Positions 33,565 through 46,027 of a DNA stretch of 64,000 nucleotides are shown here, piece by piece (position 1 is the first letter of the stretch; each line of letters starts with the position of its first letter). The stretch comes from Aquatica leii (Eukaryota > Arthropoda > Insecta > Coleoptera > Lampyridae): NCBI GenBank assembly GCA_035610365.1, contig CM069434.1, positions 30,466,238 through 30,530,237 on the forward strand. Direction: 5' to 3'. Under the pieces are notes generated by a model. It made no database searches and was not told the DNA's origin. It was given only the letters and a program-made list of their open reading frames with translations. The position numbers and the translations under genes are program-made.

Positions 33565-33738
33565 ATATAAACGTTGCAGAAGTATGTTATGTTAACAACA
33601 AAATCTATTAAACATTTTTTAATATAAGATTTATTTTTTATTAAATTTTAAAACACGGTTTTATTTTTTCCGGTAACGTTTGTGCAACACAGTGCTCGTT
33701 TAGCGGTGATTACGACCAGCAAGGCTTTCGTCGTTAAG

Positions 33739-34613
33739 TATTTCACGTAATTCCACGTAAATATGCAATCGGGTTTTGTGGCGATCTTAGAGAAAATCTT
33801 TATTTTAGCTAAAACATTATGTTTTTGTATTTGGGTTTAATTTGATTCTCTCATAATTGTCTCTAGCGGGTTTCCATACCCCCACACGTTTCTTTTGTTG
33901 GTGGCGATAACATATGATGACATATTTGGGAAAATTACTATGACATCACAGTGCTGTAACTAAAACTATTTACACTGTCAAGAGGTGGGAAGCATTTACG
34001 ATACTGTTTTTTAGAAGGAACTTTTACCACTAGTTACGATATTAAGTCGAGGAGAAACTCTGCGCATTCGCTATCTTCAATGATGTACATTTTTGTTTTA
34101 AATGTCAATTACGTTTTAGGTAATACGGGTACGGAACTAACTAGTCTCCTACTAAGTAAAACATAACCGTAAGTTAGTTTGTATGATCAGCATTTCGTTG
34201 GTCAAGTCGATTGTAAGAATGACCGTAGGTACATGTTAGATTGTTAACACGATTAATTACTAGATCGTTTTGTTGTGTTACAAAGTCTTATGCAGCACGC
34301 TTTGAGTCTCTAAATCTTTGTTTATCGTACGTTTATGTTTTAATTTCCGCAAGTAAAGTCATTCATTCTCCGAATGTAAAAGTTAGGCCGTTGAAGTCAT
34401 TTTGCTGTACGACGTGTTGCTTAGTCAAGGGCGAAATTTTTGATCTGTGGTACCTGCCTACATGCTATTGTTTGATAAAAATTGATATTAACATACTTAT
34501 CTACCGTTTTTTTTCTTCGAACTACTGTCTGTGATAAAATAAATATGTATTTTGTGTTATCAATCCTGTTGTGTTATTTGTTTTTTTTCAGCTACGGGTA
34601 GATTTAAACGGTG
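33739..34613 (+). repeat. LTR-like dispersed repeat, copy A
   Basis: This segment aligns along its whole length with 59538-60412 in the same orientation. Shared blocks in order include TTTCACG, GGGTTTAA near TAGCGG, ACACTGTCAAG, GAGAAAC.CTGCGCATT, a histidine/stop-rich middle, ATAATAAATAT or ATAAAATAAATAT, and CAGCTACGGGTAGA followed by ACGGT. An AATAAA-like signal near the 3' end and the unit size suggest an LTR. The final block resembles 39660-39770 and 27290-27420. The copies lie on both sides of GPCR exons, so they are not the two ends of one element. Confidence 0.6.
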
Positions 34614-34867
34614 TTTTCCAATTTAGTTCTCCACCGAAACGGAATCCATAATTATCAAAACCGTAAGTTAAAAGCTTGAAAAAAAAAGAAAATAACACCA
34701 TTCCTAAGCAGTTGCTCATGTAAGTACAAAACGCGCCCGATGTTGCTTATCTTCGGTGATCGAACGAGCAACTCAACTCAACTTAACAAATTTATTTACA
34801 GTATTTACAAAATGTACATGGTTATGCGTTTGTTATTGTTTGAGGAATCTCGGTAGTAGAAATCTAG

Positions 34868-35190
34868 AAATTACAAAAGTTACTTGGCGAACATTCCTGA
34901 AAGAGTTAGGTTTAGCACTGGTGGATAGTCACTTGAAAGCAAGATTAGAAATACCAAGCTTGCAACGACAACTTCGTTCTAAGATTCAAGAATTGTTAGG
35001 GATCAATGAACTTCAACAAAATGAAAACTTTCAAACCATACTAAACAAAAAGGTAAGATGTAGTCATTGCGTTAGGGGAAAGGACAGAAAAACCCAATTC
35101 GTTTGTTTGTTGTGCAGAAAGCCGTACTGCTTTGAACATGAGCAAAACGATGTTTTCAATGCCAAACGGAATACAATTAAAGCAGATTAA
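34868..35190 (+). pseudogene. piggyBac-like transposase C-terminal fragment
   Basis: The frame reads WRTFLKELGLALVDSHLKAR, IPSLQRQLRSKIQELLGI, then VRCSHCVRGKDRKTQFVCLL, CRKPYC and FEHE, ending at a TAA at 35188-35190. This is the (R)FL.ELGL.L...H...R......R..I..(L/I)LG region plus the cysteine-rich tail (C..C...KDRKT...C..C..P.C..H) of piggyBac proteins. It has an open frame of over 100 codons, so it is younger or better preserved than the copy at 5.7-7.5 kb. Everything upstream, including the DDE core, is absent; copy A of the LTR-like repeat ends about 250 bases before it. Confidence 0.85.
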
Positions 35191-38100
35191 TTATGTATAT
35201 TTTACATTACAATGTTTTTATAATTTCAATATAATAATAAAAACGTTAACTGTATTTAATAAGTATTGTAATTTAGAATAAATTTATGAAAGCCATTTGT
35301 AAAAATAATCATCAAAGCTGAAATACAATACAGGGTTTGTCAAACCCCATTATGACTTTTTGTCTGAAAAATTAAGAGTGACTGCCTAGGGTTAATGCGC
35401 TTATTTATTTAACACCGACACCTTTCTTTTGAACACTTACGTTGTAGTTCTTTATTTAGATCGTCAATACTTTTTAAAACTTCTCACTAGACTGGCTTTA
35501 ATTTCGTTTCGATACCCTATCTGAAACTAGAACATTCCATCTGTTTAGACAGTCGTCTCAAATGTTCTAACTATTTTGGAATCGTTTCAGTAACAATTGT
35601 TCATACATAGTAAAATTTTTAGGCTAAAAACTAATAAAACATTAAAAAGATAAAAACACTTAACAAAATAAGTTAAAAAAAATTAAAATAAAAAAAATTC
35701 TACCATACTAAATTAATTAGAAGAAAGATTGTTGTTTTTCTTTTAAGATTTTATTGGTTTTATAATGGTATTATAGCTTTCTATATTTTTTCAGAATGTT
35801 GCCTTCAACTAAGATCATTTTAAATAACTAAAAGTAAGCGTTTTTATTGTGTAATAAAATATTTACTCTGATAGTTTTCTAACTTTCGTTTTTTTTGTGA
35901 TTTATATTTAAATAGACCTATAATTAAAAAAACATTTGTTAAAATAAATACATTTAACTTTGGTAATTTAACACGCACTCTAAATATGAATAGAAAGTAA
36001 TAAAAATAACTTTACTGTTTAAATGTCAATATATATATACTAACTTAAATTTCTTTTTATTACATTGAACTCGTACTTTTTGGTTGCTAAGGAAGTTTGT
36101 TCTGTTACTATGTTGAAATAAAAAATCGACACTTGTGGTACCTTGTGCTAACATACGCTTGCTGTTATTACTTTTGATAAATGTTACGTAATTTATAAAG
36201 GACTTATCACGTGATATGTTTAGTTTACGAAATTGACATGACGAATCCATTCATTTTGCTACGGTATTGTCTTTAGAAAGTCGTGCAGAAAAGCTCCACT
36301 CACAGCTCTTTTACAAATTACTCAAACTGTAATAAATATTTTGTAACTTGTTGAGCTTTTGTGTCTGTAAAATTCTATATTTGTAATATGAATAATAATG
36401 TTTTTTTTTAATTTTATTACCTACTGTAATTTTAATAAATTATTTTTATCTTTTCAATCAGTTTTTATTCTATTTTTTTTAAATAAACAAATTAAAATAT
36501 AACGGAATAACATACAGTTAATCAAAAATAATTTTTTTTTAATTTAATTTAATAGTTTCTCATCGTGCGGTTTTACTGCGTAAAGACAAAATCTAACGAT
36601 TTTTAATTAGACTGGTTTTATGATTTTTTTAATTAGATATTATTTAGACGATTTTTATATTTCTCATTAAATTTCTATTTTCAATAACATATTTTTTTTT
36701 TATTTTTTTCCCTCTTCGTCTGTTGCAACATTTTTTCACGAGAGTACTTCTACCTGCAACTAGCGTTTCTTAGTAATGTTATATTTTTATTTTTCACTTT
36801 TTTATATAACACTATAGTATTAATTTACCATTTTTTTTGCAAGATACCGAAACGTATATCTACTTTTTTCTGTTAAATTTTAATTTTTGCTGTTAGTTCT
36901 TGAACAAAATCTGTTATTTGTTTTTGTATAGAAATTGTTTACATAACATCTCTTATTATAAAAAGGAGTGATGAGATACTATGGACGTATATATTTCAGA
37001 ACCTTTTTATCTATATGTTTCTATAGTAGTATAGTAGTTTATGTTTTCTTATAACATTTCTACAATTTTTGTTTTTTATTCATCAAAAACTTCTTTTTTT
37101 TCTTTTAATAATTTTTTTTCTAGTTACCTGTCTTTATTTCTTTTTAATTTTTCCCGTTCTAATTTTTTTTCGTTCTAATTTTATTTTTGTATGTTTTATT
37201 TTGTTGTTTACTATCACTTTATCAGTGCTTATATTACTGTCTTTGATATATTTTCTACTTTTTGTATTTTTTGATTTCTAAATTTTTAAAACAATTAACT
37301 ATTTTTTTACTTAGGTCAGATGTACTTTTTTTGTTTGTTTTTGTTAATTTTCTTGTGATTTATTTTAATTATATATATTTTAGTAATTTTTCTACTGATA
37401 CTATAGCAAATATGTTTCAATCATTTTAGACTTAATGAACAGTTTAATTTTTACTATGTAAAAGTTTCTACCACGTCTTGTCTAATATTAAACTTTTTAT
37501 GCCATAATAATAAAATTTATTTAAAAACTAGACGACAAAAACAATAACATGCAACTAATCGTAATTTACACAAATATTTACTGCTACAGTCAAATTTGAA
37601 GAAACATGTTTTATTTGTTTTCAACAAAAAAAATAATACTAATTGCTTTAGATATTACTTTTAAGATTAATGGTTTTAGAAATTAAGTAAACTTCTAAAG
37701 TTATATAAGTTCCTTTAAAATATAATCTTTAATATACTAGAAAGGACGAAATATTTTGATAAACCTTAATAATCTCATTGCTAAGAAACAAAGAGCTACT
37801 TTGTATTCATTATTTAATATAAGTACAGTCGACGTGCAATTATTGTAGAAGCTTTTGAGAAACTCACGGAAGAGAAGGTTTATTAGACTATTCTCTTTGT
37901 TTTAACGAACTACCACCACAATGTTCTTAATATCTTAAAATATAAAGATTATTTTTTTAATGTTTGTGTTATTAATTTTATATCAAAGTATAATAATTAT
38001 GGTCACAAATGTTCGTTTGCCTTTATTAAAAAAAACGTTTTCATATACAATTTTACTTACCTTTGCTATTGCTTATATAAAATAAACTACTTTTGTTTAA

Positions 38101-38395
38101 ATGTATGATCACGTTAGTACTATAAATTAAAAATGTTTTTTCTTATTTCTATTTTATTTTATTCTTATTTTAATAAAATGCATTTTTTAAATAATTTTAT
38201 AGCATTTTTTGTATAGGTTGGTATTAGTTATCTGTCGTAATTTTGAAATTATCACAAATTAAAAAAAAGAATTGAGATAATATTAAAAAAAATTACCATT
38301 TATTTTTTTTAAGTTTTATTATTGATTCATTATTTCTAACGTTATAATTAACTTTTATACATTATCTATAGAGGGTTCAAATTTTTTTCTTACAG
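35191..38395. other. AT-rich stretch, T-skewed from about 36400 to 37450
   Basis: No gene could be supported. A minus-strand frame at 36026-36250 looks somewhat protein-like but has no recognisable motif. From about 36400 to 37450 the plus strand is strongly T-rich; its open frames there are hydrophobic low-complexity artefacts. Confidence 0.45.
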
Positions 38396-38597
38396 TTAAA
38401 GCATTTAAGAATGGCAGGTGAGTTTTAGATACGCGATAGAAAATTTAATATTGGTAGTGTACACTTCACTTTAACGCATCACTAGCAACTTGTAACTTTG
38501 TAAGTACAGTCGCAATCAAATTAGATGTTGTCACGGACGTTTTATATTGTTAGAAGTTGTTGCGTAACCAATTATAAATAAAAATGGGAGAAGCAAG
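38396..38597 (+). other. Possible short 5' exons (two ATG-donor signals)
   Basis: At 38396-38417 a 22-base segment lies between a good acceptor (TTTTTCTTACAG) and a consensus donor GTGAGT, with an ATG giving M-A-G. At 38584-38597 ATGGGAGAAGCAAG is followed by a donor GTATGT, giving M-G-E-A. Their phases differ, so they are not simple alternatives. Any downstream exons would have to lie beyond the Gypsy-like element. I found none, so this may be chance. Confidence 0.15.
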
Positions 38598-38965
38598 GTA
38601 TGTTTACTTAATTTTTTTAGAAGAATGAGGAGTTATCGGCAACAAGAAAATTCAATTGCTTTTATATATGAAGTCATAGTAACATTAATTACAAAATTAA
38701 AAAATCAAATCTTCATAATACAATAAAATTTTATAAACACAAATATAAAAGGTATCAATTATACAAAAAATTACTAAACTGTGTTACGATTTTTTTCAAC
38801 AATTTACGATAGAACAATAGAAAGCCAGCTGCAAAGACGCAAAAAAAATTGAACCAAATTAGCGAATAAAGCAGTTCTAAAACAAGCTTTTCTGATACCA
38901 ACGTTAAAGTTTTAAAAACATTTTCATGTTACTGTAGTTTCCTCGAAACACTATACCTGTAGTTA

Positions 38966-39770
38966 TGTTAAAAGTGTCTTGATGTCATTTTCGTCTTGTA
39001 TAAGTGTCGCCCACTTTTTGCTACATTGACAGTCATGTGCTGTGAAATGGTTGCTTTTTGATAGCTACAATTTTTCCAAGGAAGAAAAAGTATTTTTGCG
39101 CTGACTGTAGTTCGCTTTGCATATATGGTCTAGCGTAAGCACCCAACAAAGTATTTTTTGGAGTGATTCCGCTGGAAACTATTGCTAGACGCACGTACTA
39201 TAGTTACTTGTAATACGATCCGACATGTAATTCTTACTTTATTATTTTTAGCGATTTTAAGAGATGATTGAAGCATGCAGATAGCTATTCGCATGTTTTG
39301 GACAATCGTAAGTACTTTTTTCTTGCTATTAATTTGGGTATTTGTAAAACGTAAAATATGTGCGACTTAGATGAAGATATTATTATATTTGACGCACGCA
39401 GATTATTGTTTGTACGGTTTCAATTTACGCTAAATGCGATTTGCTACGGGTTGCAATTTTACTAATTTTGCATTAAGCCTACGTTTAACTCTGAGATTAC
39501 ATATTTATTTAATGTTTTTATATTTTATTACGATAACTGGGTGGAGCGTTGCCTGCCCACTCTGACTTGTATCAACACTATAACTGTGATAATTGTGGAA
39601 TTATTCTTTGTTACTTTATATGTGATTCTACCTTGTTTACATGTTTTAACCTCTGTTCTAATTGTTAAAAATAAATATATTTGTTGTTGTAACCAGTGTT
39701 TTGTCATTTTTTTTATTTCAGTGTTGAATAGATCTATACGGTGTCTAATATTCTAGTTTCTAACCGTTTT
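38966..39770 (+). repeat. 5' LTR (approximate) of a Gypsy-like element
   Basis: The repeat begins TGTTAAAAGTGTCTTGATG and its first 200 bases are repeated at 43396-43590. Near its end (39660-39770) are an AATAAATAT signal and a TCTAACCGTTTTGGCG block; TGGCG could begin a primer-binding site. A further shared block (39838-39880 against 43928-43965) lies beyond this point, so the boundary is uncertain. Confidence 0.6.
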
Positions 39771-40249
39771 GGCGTTTTTTTAAATTGCTTTATAATTAGC
39801 ACATTAAAACCTACAATGCAATAACAAAATTAAACCAAGTTAGTCGCTAGTAATTAAGTATGGAGAAAATTTTATAACAAAATATGACGCTCAACTGTCA
39901 AAAGGCTCGATTTCGTGTGTGCAGTTATAAATCCTTCTATTTTTATTGATTTTATTACTTCTTTATTGTTATTAGTAGGTTCGACTTACTGAAAGTTTTG
40001 CTTTGCTTCTTTTGGTGTTGTTGCAAGACCTGGCTTTGTAAATGGCTCAATTTCTTTTGCTGTTTTTTAGTAATACGTTGGCTTAATTTCGCTTTAATTA
40101 TCGACTTACTTGGATGTGTAGTCAGAAACGTGGTAGTGGATTTCCGTTTTGGTTTACTGCTTTGATTAGATTCTTGTTGTATTGTTTTAGGTAAGTATTA
40201 CTCAGACAAAAAACTGCCACTTCTTATTTCCTCAAACTCTGATTCAAAA

Positions 40250-40700
40250 ATGAACTTCGCGAATTGGAACGTGACTTTTTTTGGTAGAGATCCTTCTGTA
40301 CTTATTGAGTTTCTTATTCGTATTGATGCATTGTGTTCGTCTCGTGATGTCTTGCATCACAAAATTTTTCTCTCAGCTTTTGAGGTTTTATCTGACTAAA
40401 CTCTTCTTGTTTTTAGGACGAATCAAAGTTCGTTACGCTTATGGTACAATGTTGCTGTTTTTGAAATCAGAGTTTTTATCTTTGGATTACGATGAGCGCT
40501 TAATGGGTACTATTCACAGTCGTACAATGGGAGTTGACACCATACGATACCTGTTTCTTCAGCTATCAGAACCGGTTCCAAAACCAATGCAGCTTAAGGT
40601 CATTTGCCGGAATCTAACACCGTTCTATCAACTTCCGTTAGCGTTAATTGAGATCACATTTATTTCGCAGTTAGTATTGTTAGTCAAGCGTTTAGAGTAA
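40250..40700 (+). pseudogene. Gypsy-like Gag
   Basis: An ATG at 40250 opens NWNVTFFGRDPSVLIEFLIR, then IDALCSSRDV, KIFLSAFEVLSD, a stop, and LLVFRTNQSSLR. A frame change leads to YDERLMGTIHSRTMG, DTIRYLF, PVPKPMQLKVICRNLTPFYQ, LPLALIEI and LVKRLE, ending at a TAA near 40700. The order matches the capsid part of insect Gypsy Gag (F.G......FL.R........L...A...L.G.A......R, YD..L...I..RTQG..E....YL, QLKIICRNL.P.YQ). A CCHC knuckle after it is not intact. Two frameshifts and a stop are visible. Confidence 0.8.
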
Positions 40701-43395
40701 ATCTAGTAATTCTTCTAACTTCTCAACATCAGAAACCAGTAACAAAGTTTAAGAGCCATCTACAGCCTTAGCTAGCAAAATTTCTACTTCCGTTTCTTCT
40801 GTTATTCCTGCTGTTTTCTCTTAATGCCTTTACGTTTTCGTTTTCTGTATTTACTTCTACTTCAAATACTTGTGTTTGTTGTCGTTTTCAAGGTAAGACC
40901 TGTATGGTATGTTTGTTCTTTTCTTTTTCTTCCTTTTAATTTTTTTTCAGTTTTTAGAATTATTAGGTTTACTAGAGATCCGTAGTACTTAATTTTAGTA
41001 TCTAAAGTTAGTGCTTTTTCTCGTTGATGTGTTGTAAAATATTTTTTATGTAAACGGGTACCTGTTTCTTCTTCTGATCTTTGCGTTTGGAAACTAGTTG
41101 TTGTATTAGACTAACGCAAGCATCGAATCTACGATTATCACATTTCATCTGGTTGTGATCACTTCAGTGTTAAGGGCACCTTAGAAGCTCTTTGCTGTCA
41201 CTTTTACTGGTTTCATATGAAGCTGCCAAGTTTATACGTTATTGTTTTTGTTTGACCTCACGACAAAACAATTTTATTAAGTAAAATCACGCTTTGCCAG
41301 AAACAATAAAGTTTTCTTAAATTCGGGTCGCTACAAGGTCTTTTAGACGTCTACAAAAGGATTCTATGCTTTCTCCGAATGTAAGAGCCCTGTTTATTCG
41401 TTTTGCATCTACTTCTTCAGTCGCTTATAACTGTGCGTTGTTATGTCTTTCTTCTAATCGTTCTCTTGTTTTCCATTAGCGTTACAAGCGTCGTAAGTGC
41501 TAGTTCACTTTTAAAGAGTGTGATTCTTAGCTGTTTTTTTTTGTTTTTGTCTTCAGATTTTGCGATTTGGTTCTTTGACTAGATTGGCGGTATTGTGTTG
41601 CTTATAGCTGGAATGCTACCTAATTGTTTTTTGCATTTTGCACTATTAAATTTCTTTTTTTTTTTGCTTAAGTTTTTAGTAAACTTCTTTGGGTTTTTCT
41701 TAACCAGCTTATTTCGGGACAGACTAGGTTTTTGTATATAGGTACATCTTTTTAGTCGACCATTTTGAGATTGGTAAGTCACTAGTAAGACTCTCACTTT
41801 AGTTTTAGTTTTTTGTAGGTTTCCTATTCCGCTCGTCGTTATTAAAGTCTTGTAATAAATATTTCGATTGGGAACAGCAATTAGTACGCATTCGTTCTAT
41901 GACTAACTGATATCTCATCTTTTCTCTTTCTTTTTTTTTTCTATATATTTTGGGCGGTTAGATAGGCACCGTAGCGTCGACTCTCCTTTTAAGCATTAAC
42001 ATAAAACTTTTACTTTTTCTGTGCTTCTCTATCTCTTATCTTTTTTACTTTTTTTTTCTTTCTTGGGGTCTTTTCTATGTGCCAACTATTCTTCTTTCTT
42101 TTTGACTTTTGTTAAAGTTTATCTTTTGAGCGATTAGTTGGGTATTGAAAGGTTGGTCACTTCCTTTCGTTTATGCTGCGAAGAGAAGAACGAAACAAAT
42201 TTATTTCCGTCTGTATCTTTTTTTTCTTTCTTGTCTTTCTTACTTTTCATTTAAAGTTTGCTTTTAAAGCAATTATCTGTGTTTTTTTCTAAATCTTGGT
42301 TAGTTGCTTGAACATTTTCTTATTTTTATTGTTAACTTTTTTCTTTTTAAGTGTTTACTGCAGTTATGTTCTTTTTTTTTTGCTTTTTTTTAGTTACTTC
42401 TCTTGCTTGATTTGGTTTAGTGGATTTTTGTTTTATTGTGCATGGGTTAGAACTTAGGACGGACTGCAACGTCATTTTTTGTACTTTAACTACTTTCGCT
42501 TAGTCGGCATTTTGATGTTGATAGTTACCGTTAGGATATTTCTTTTCTTTGAGTTTCGATTGCTCTTGGAATATTCTAATCCGTTTTTTAGCATTTAAGT
42601 ATTATTGTGACATTCTAACAAGACCAACAAGGATTGACGATTTTCAATTAGCAATTGAAACTTATTATTCTTTCTTATTTACTCTTACACCTTTATCTTT
42701 TTTTCGAGTATGTTGGACTTTGTGCTTGCAACTTGAGATTTTTTTCTGGTTTTGCTTGCGTAGATTTTTAGTTTGTTTGGTTTTTTAGTGGAAAAATCTC
42801 ATACCGCCTACTGACGACTTTTTGGCATATATCCGCGTATTACCATTAAAGATCTGCTTTTTACTTCTTGAGTTTAATCAGTTTTGAGAACTTATATTCA
42901 GAGTGCGATTTGTATCTCTGGGCTAAGGTTTTATGAGGTTTTAGAGCGTTGTTCTTGACCGTGGTTTAAACATTTCTCTATACTTTTTTCTCTTGATTTA
43001 TGTAAGATTGTCTTTCAGTGATGTCTGTAGAACTTTGTTTTTTTTGTAGTGTTGATTTTCAACGAGTACCTTTTCTGATATATAATTTTTGTTGATTTGA
43101 ATTTTTTTGGTTTCTTTAACGAGTGCCTTTCTGATACTTAGTTTCTGTTGGTTTGAATTTTTTTTTTGGTTTTTTTGGAGTATCTTTTCGCTTTTTGCGA
43201 CTTTTAAACACATTTGATTGGTAATACTTACAAAATTGAAAAAACATCTTTCATTTACGTGTTTTGTTGGACTGGGTGTTATTGTATTTAGGTTGGTTTT
43301 GGATTGTATGCTTCAGTTTTTGTCTAAATTTCTATTCTTGATCTTGGCTAGTGTCGACTTCTTAGGTTTTTATGTTGCTGGAGAAGAATTTGTTA
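40701..43395. other. T-rich, low-complexity interior of the Gypsy-like element
   Basis: Long runs of T broken by C and G dominate, and A is scarce on the plus strand. The minus-strand frames here (41579-41797, 42998-43213) are Lys/Asn-rich artefacts of this skew; the second arises from an imperfect tandem repeat (43040-43190, blocks containing GAGT(A/G)CCTTTCTGATA and GTTGGTTTGAATTTTTTT). No pol domain can be identified. Confidence 0.55.
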
Positions 43396-43965
43396 TGATA
43401 AAAGTGTCTTGGTGTGATTTTTCTCCCGTTTAAGTTTCGCCCACTTTTTGTTACATTTACAGTCATGCGCAGTAAAGTCGTTCTTTTTTGACAGCTAAAA
43501 TTTTTCTAAAGTAAAAAATTATTTTTCTGTTGACTGTAGTCCGCTTCGCGTATATATTCTAACGTAAGCGTCCAGCAAAGTTTTTACTAACTTCTAAATT
43601 TTTACACTTATTTGTGTTATAAAGGGGAGTAGTATTCTTGCTGATTTTGTGAAAGCCTTCCTGGGGTAAGCATTAATTCATATATTATAGCGATTTGAAC
43701 TACCGTCACGTTGGCCAATTTGTATTGTTTTATGTCAATTCACTACCTTCCGCTATTGGTTAATTAAACTACTTCCAAAAGATAATCTGAGGATAACTCG
43801 TTGTGACATTTTATGTTTAAATAACATTAGGGGCACTCTGGCAATAGGAATAGCAAAAATCATTTGGATGCTTGACGCATTTGATTACGACGATTCATTA
43901 TTTGTTTTTCTTGGGGTTTTTAAGAAGTTAGTCGCAAGCAATTAAGTACGAAAAAATTCTCGTAA
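43396..43965 (+). repeat. 3' LTR or second LTR copy of the Gypsy-like family
   Basis: It starts TGATAAAAGTGTCTTGGTG and follows 38966 on closely for 200 bases, sharing TTTCGCCCACTTTTTG, ACAGTCATG and TTGACTGTAGT. A later block (TGGGGTAAGCATTAA, ACCGTCACGT) resembles 57905-57990, which suggests another copy there. Divergence between the two copies is high by eye, so the insertion is old. Confidence 0.6.
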
Positions 43966-44941
43966 CACTGTTTTTTACACACGACGATTTGTTATTTCTA
44001 GTTTTTGCGCATTTCACCTGCCATGCTTAATTGCTCTAACGGTACATTATTTAATGCGTTGATAATTATTTTTTTAACAGTGTTTGTAAGAATTTTTAAT
44101 AACAAACAAACTAAAAGGAATACCTACAGAAAATAATTTTATTGTTTAAAATTTAGCATTTTTGACAGTAAAATGATGACTATTATGTAGATAATGTATA
44201 CGAGTTAATTATAGAATTATAAAAAAATTATATTATTTATTATTAATTTAAAAGTTTATTTTTTTTCAAAAGCTCGTAATTATTTAAAACGCACAACAGG
44301 TAACTATTATAAAACTTTAAATAGGCTGTCGTAGAATCCAAAAATGTACAAAATAACATTATGTTTAGAATAAAATAGTTGATGTCGACTTTTGGTATAA
44401 CCAAAATGGCAGTATGATTTTTAGAATATTTTAGAATAAATAATTTCTATGTGTAATATATGTACAATTACAACTTTGTAAAATTCCAGTACGATTAGTT
44501 ATCCATATACGTCTAACAGACTACTTTGTTTGAGATTTTTTTTACCTTATTGTGCTGCAAAGAATAAGGGTTATACTTACAAATTAAATCTAAAATAAAA
44601 ACGTTAAACAAATTAAAAGATAGAAAGAAACAATTATATTTTATATAAAACCACATTTTATTTTTTTATGCAGATTTTACATTTACATGAAATCAATATA
44701 TTCTTTATCACATAGTTTTGTTATTAACAATGTACAACAAATATAATATAACAAGTCAATAACTGCTCTGATATTTATTACCATAATAAAAATTGTAATG
44801 ATGTGCCAATATACGATTCAACAATACCAGTAAAGGCATGATATGGTTAAATTTCGTTTGATCTAATCAAGTTATTGATATCTACAATAAAAAATAAATT
44901 CAAATAATTTTTATTTAAATAAAACTTAAAACAAGAAAGGT
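43966..44941. other. AT-rich stretch downstream of the GPCR gene
   Basis: No coding or repeat signal could be supported. Confidence 0.5.
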
Positions 44942-44947
44942 TTTATT
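44942..44947 (-). promoter_or_regulatory. Poly-A signal AATAAA for the GPCR gene
   Basis: On the minus strand AATAAA lies about 92 bases after the GPCR stop codon (45039-45041), a plausible 3' UTR length. Confidence 0.5.
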
Positions 44948-45038
44948 ATGTATTATTCATATTTTCAAAATAAAAAAAAAAGTAATATAGTTATTAAAAT
45001 ATGCATACCATTTTGACTCATATTTACGAGTAATGGAT

Positions 45039-45347
45039 TTAAACCGAATCTGGTGCAGGATCCCACGTTAGAAGCTGTAAGCTCGTAGATTTAGATATGC
45101 CTGGACTTTTGCTGAACATTTTTTTCGATTCGCTTGATGCTTTATCAAATGTTGTGATGTATTTTCCTCTGTTCGATTTAAATTTTCTTGTATATATTTT
45201 TAGTATATGACAGTTACATGTAACTAATATTGCAATTATAATGCCTTGTAAACTTTGAATTCCGTTGTACGATATCCATATTGCATCTAATTTTAAAAAT
45301 TTGGATAAAGCGCCAAATACTGTAACTAACGTTAGAATCATGGTGAT
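45039..45347 (-). CDS. Adhesion GPCR, last coding exon (TM6, TM7, C-tail)
   Basis: The acceptor TTTTTTTGCAG precedes ATCACCATG, and the exon starts in phase 0. It completes TM6 with ITMILTLVTVFGALSKF, continues through a short extracellular loop, and gives TM7 as IWISYNGIQSLQGIIIAILV. The SLQG motif in TM7 is conserved in adhesion/secretin-type receptors. The cytoplasmic tail is short (about 50 residues), Ser/Lys-rich, and ends APDSV before TAA. The previous exon (46028-46214) supplies TM5 and ICL3 in matching phase. The tail sequence is not obviously a PDZ ligand. This is the best-supported host gene in the window; the ligand and subfamily cannot be read from the sequence. Confidence 0.88.
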   Translation of the reverse strand: MTMILTLVTVFGALSKFLKLDAIWISYNGIQSLQGIIIAILVTCNCHILKIYTRKFKSNRGKYITTFDKASSESKKMFSKSPGISKSTSLQLLTWDPAPDSV

Positions 45348-46027
45348 CTGCAAAAAAAATTAAATTTGTGAAGTATTGTGTTCCAATACGATTTACCTAC
45401 TTATGAAAAATATTTTTGTTTGTTTGTAGTATTACAAAATTAAACAATAAACAATTGCAAATGCAAAAAATAAACAACTACTAGAACCAAAAAACAATAA
45501 AGTAAAATTTTATGATAATAATTTAAAGAGTAAGTTTTTAACTACGTACTCTAAGCAGTTAAAAACAATTGTTAAAATAACAGTATTATTGTTGGAGCGT
45601 TTATATCCAAAGGTAATTGTAATTGTAATTCAAGACCACGTTATTCAAGGTACCTTAAACATCATTAGCGTTACTTTAAATAAAATAAAATTTACTATAT
45701 TGTTGCATTTAAATAGACTACACATTTAAACTTTATCAATACTTTAATGTTTATTACTAAAATTCCATAAAACTAAGTATAGTTTAAGATTATTTTATAA
45801 TTTTACATTTAAATATATTTTATTTGAGCAAACTTTAAATTAAAAAATAAGTTTCTAAACGTAGTAAATAATTTACATAAATTAAAATACAATAAGGATA
45901 CAAAAAATAACCTTTTTAAAAGTTAAAAAAAAACTCTTAACGTCAAAAAAGAAATAAAAACAAAATAAATTTACAGCTTTAATGCATTCTATTGTTTTTT
46001 AAATTATTTAGTTACTAAAATCATTAC

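Larger units (their letters stand above)
38966..43965 (+). mobile_element. Ty3/Gypsy-like LTR retrotransposon, gag only recognisable
   Basis: Direct repeats at 38966 and 43396 bracket a Gag coding remnant at 40250-40700. The 2.7 kb after gag should carry protease, RT, RNase H and integrase, but no such motif is visible. It is T-rich low-complexity sequence. A purine-rich GGAGAAGAA lies just before the right repeat, where a polypurine tract would sit. Confidence 0.62.

Noticed and set aside
36026-36250. Minus-strand 74-codon frame with a mixed composition
   Set aside because: The frame looks fairly protein-like, but no motif, splice context or family resemblance supports a gene.
37069-37281. 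Hydrophobic plus-strand frame that could pass for a membrane protein
   Set aside because: It is an artefact of T-rich low-complexity DNA, made almost entirely of Phe, Leu and Ile with no other features.
42998-43213. Lys/Asn/Gln-rich minus-strand frame that could pass for a small basic protein
   Set aside because: It arises from the T-rich imperfect tandem repeat in the Gypsy-like element; composition explains it.
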